Source: GCA-2746795 sp964643965 (GTDB lineage: Bacteria; Chloroflexota; Anaerolineae; Promineifilales; Promineifilaceae). Taken from it: a DNA stretch of 15,851 nt. The notes beneath the pieces were generated by a model. It worked only from the letters and a program-made list of their open reading frames with translations, searched no databases and was not told the origin of the DNA. Of the stretch, positions 14,651 through 15,851 are shown piece after piece (within the stretch, counting starts at the first letter, position 1; the number at the start of each line of letters is the position of its first letter). Location of the stretch: NCBI GenBank assembly GCA_964643965.1, contig CAZXVH010000116.1, positions 1-15,851 of the forward strand, written 5' to 3'. The position numbers and the translations under genes were made by a program.

Positions 14651-15679
14651 TTACGCCGAACTACTCTTTTTTTGCCCATACTGGCGGGTGGTTTCGATGA
14701 CATGGCGGAAGGTGGCGCCGGTGGCGAATAAGCCAATCAGTCCAAAAATGGTCATGATCACGATGTTGACACCGTGGTAGAGAAAGGCAAAACTGGCCGC
14801 CGCCCCTTCTGGCTGCCCCAGGATGTTGACCAGGGCAAAGATAACGCCCGCATGAAACACGCCCACCTGTCCCGGCGAAGAAGGGGCGGCTACGCTCAAG
14901 GCGGCGGCGCATACCACAAAACCGGTCATGGCCCAGGTGGGGCTTAGCTGCACGGCCAGCATCCCGGCATGGTAAGCCCCCAAAATGGGCAGCCAGGTCA
15001 GGATGGTGAGGGCGATCAGGATGAGGCCGCTCTTGAAGTGGGTGAGGCTGCTCAGACCCACGAGCAGGTCGTCAATGCGCCGCACCCAGGCGGCTACATC
15101 CAGTTTGACCAGGCGGCGAAATGAGGTAAAGAGATAAGTGGCTATTTTGCTGGCTAACGGCCGTTGGTTGGCGGCGAGGATGAGGATGAAAACGGCCGTT
15201 ATCGTCAAAACGCTGGTGAGCCGGGCTAAAGATTGCACCTGCACCGGCAAGCTTTCCATCTGCGCCAGGGTAAACGGCAGCAGCAGCACGATAAACATCA
15301 TGTCTAAAATGCGGGTCATCACCACCGTAGACAGTCCGCGGGCAATCGTCACCGGCGGCACACTGCCAATCAACACGGCCTGCGTCACATCTCCCAGGCG
15401 AAACGGAAGATAGGTGTTGACCAGGTAGCCGATATTTTGGATATGGAAAGCGGGGGCGTAGGCGATCTCATTTTCCAGGATAAAACGCCAGCGCCAGGCG
15501 CGAACCAGTAAGAACAGCGCCATGCCCAGCGCCGACAGCAGCAAGTAACAATAGTTCGCCTGTTGCAGCGCCGCCCATATTTGCGCCGGCTCAATAAAAA
15601 AGAAAATAGCCGCCAGACAAATGACGCTTACCAAAATACCCAGCCAAAGCTGACCTGAACCCTTCTTTCCCTCTTGCAT
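14651..15679 (-). CDS. Lysylphosphatidylglycerol synthase TM-domain/flippase-like membrane protein (UPF0104)
   Basis: A 342-aa integral membrane protein with about eight hydrophobic segments. It shows the family's two signatures: LPFRLGDVTQAVLIG (91-105, the R-x-G-D/E motif) and VAAPSSPGQVGVFHAGVI (263-280, the P-x-S-P-G-x-x-G motif). Only the transmembrane domain is present, without the C-terminal aminoacyl-transferase domain of MprF, as in YbhN and related proteins that often accompany glycosyltransferases. It is likely to move or modify a lipid-linked intermediate for the adjacent GT4 and GT-C enzymes; this is inferred from context. No ribosome binding site precedes the ATG. An extended -10 promoter lies only 9 nt upstream, so the message is probably leaderless. 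It is the first gene of the operon. Confidence 0.88.
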   Translation of the reverse strand: MQEGKKGSGQLWLGILVSVICLAAIFFFIEPAQIWAALQQANYCYLLLSALGMALFLLVRAWRWRFILENEIAYAPAFHIQNIGYLVNTYLPFRLGDVTQAVLIGSVPPVTIARGLSTVVMTRILDMMFIVLLLPFTLAQMESLPVQVQSLARLTSVLTITAVFILILAANQRPLASKIATYLFTSFRRLVKLDVAAWVRRIDDLLVGLSSLTHFKSGLILIALTILTWLPILGAYHAGMLAVQLSPTWAMTGFVVCAAALSVAAPSSPGQVGVFHAGVIFALVNILGQPEGAAASFAFLYHGVNIVIMTIFGLIGLFATGATFRHVIETTRQYGQKKSSSA

Positions 15680-15688
15680 AGCGCGGGG

Positions 15689-15697
15689 ATTATAACA
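15689..15697 (-). promoter_or_regulatory. Extended -10 promoter of the envelope glycosylation operon
   Basis: The minus strand reads TGT-TATAAT, a full extended -10 (TGn plus TATAAT). Transcription would start near 15682, about 3 nt before the ATG at 15679. No -35 match is needed or seen. Confidence 0.5.
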
Positions 15698-15752
15698 AGA
15701 ATCAATTAACCCGAGTAGACAGGATTATTCATGCCTCTTTTATTTGTTTTCC

Positions 15753-15782
15753 TTGCTGATTTGTCTGGGGAGTAGGTATAAT
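15753..15782 (+). promoter_or_regulatory. Candidate promoter of the right-edge + strand gene
   Basis: TTGCTG (15753-15758), an 18-nt spacer and a perfect TATAAT (15777-15782). The expected start, near 15789, leaves a leader of about 36 nt that contains GGGAGG before the ATG at 15825. Confidence 0.45.
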
Positions 15783-15824
15783 GACCGGAAACATCACACA
15801 TTGAGCAGCTGGGAGGCTTCAAGA

Positions 15825-15851
15825 ATGCAGGGGAATATCATACAGGTAGAA
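15825..15851 (+). CDS. Start of an unidentified gene, cut by the window edge
   Basis: ATG followed by eight open codons (MQGNIIQVE) reaching the window edge. The call rests on a good ribosome binding site, GGGAGG (15811-15816, 8 nt spacing), and the promoter-like elements upstream. It is divergent from the flippase-like gene. Nine residues are too few to identify a family. Confidence 0.5.

Overview
The window looks like a scaffolded draft-genome or metagenome-bin fragment from a Chloroflexota-type bacterium (Anaerolineae-like). This is an inference. It rests on the mixture of gene families, on exported lipoproteins with long Ser/Thr/Pro 'PTATP' linkers, and on a moderately GC-rich sequence packed with short repeats. 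No rRNA or other marker gene settles the taxonomy. Two runs of N (100 and 10 bases) mark assembly joins, and one of them has damaged a gene.

Layout, left to right. A strong hairpin (41-73) precedes a small class I SAM methyltransferase on + (127-708). A heptanucleotide repeat array (719-844) separates it from a minus-strand series: a CapA-type lipoprotein (831-2435), a VanY-type D-Ala-D-Ala carboxypeptidase lipoprotein (2441-3331) and a stand-alone CpaF secretion ATPase (3430-4755). Next comes a two-gene minus-strand operon, an adenine-type phosphoribosyltransferase followed by hydantoinase/oxoprolinase subunit B (7072 down to 4894). A 25-bp tandem repeat array interrupted by the 100-N gap (about 7301-7714) lies just upstream of a PIG3-type NAD(P)H:quinone oxidoreductase on + (7743-8735). 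That gene converges, across a cluster of four hairpins, on a minus-strand operon. In transcription order the operon is: a flippase-like integral membrane protein (15679-14651), a GT4 glycosyltransferase (14597-13368), a methyltransferase fused to a GT-C mannosyltransferase-like membrane protein (13371-10387, true end probably 10144) and an AI-2E family permease (10129-8840). A + strand gene just begins at the right edge.

How the genes work together. The right-hand operon reads as an envelope glycolipid or polysaccharide pathway: a cytosolic GT4 sugar transferase, a lipid/flippase-type membrane protein, a polyprenyl-sugar-dependent GT-C enzyme and a methyltransferase domain. The CapA/VanY pair also points to cell-surface and peptidoglycan work. 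No single novel defence or metabolic system is evident.

The unusual signal is in the repeat ecology. (a) The 10-bp palindrome AACGGCCGTT occurs 18 times, with 6 more copies of its core, and is reminiscent of cyanobacterial HIP1. (b) Heptamer arrays of the CTGTCCA/CTGTAAA type lie between genes and also inside two genes. The heptamer is open in all six frames and encodes the same cyclic peptide in each frame of a strand, so it can be tolerated in coding sequence. One such array forms the linker of the methyltransferase/GT-C fusion. (c) The 25-bp array uses two alternating unit types. (d) There is a multi-hairpin block between convergent stop codons.
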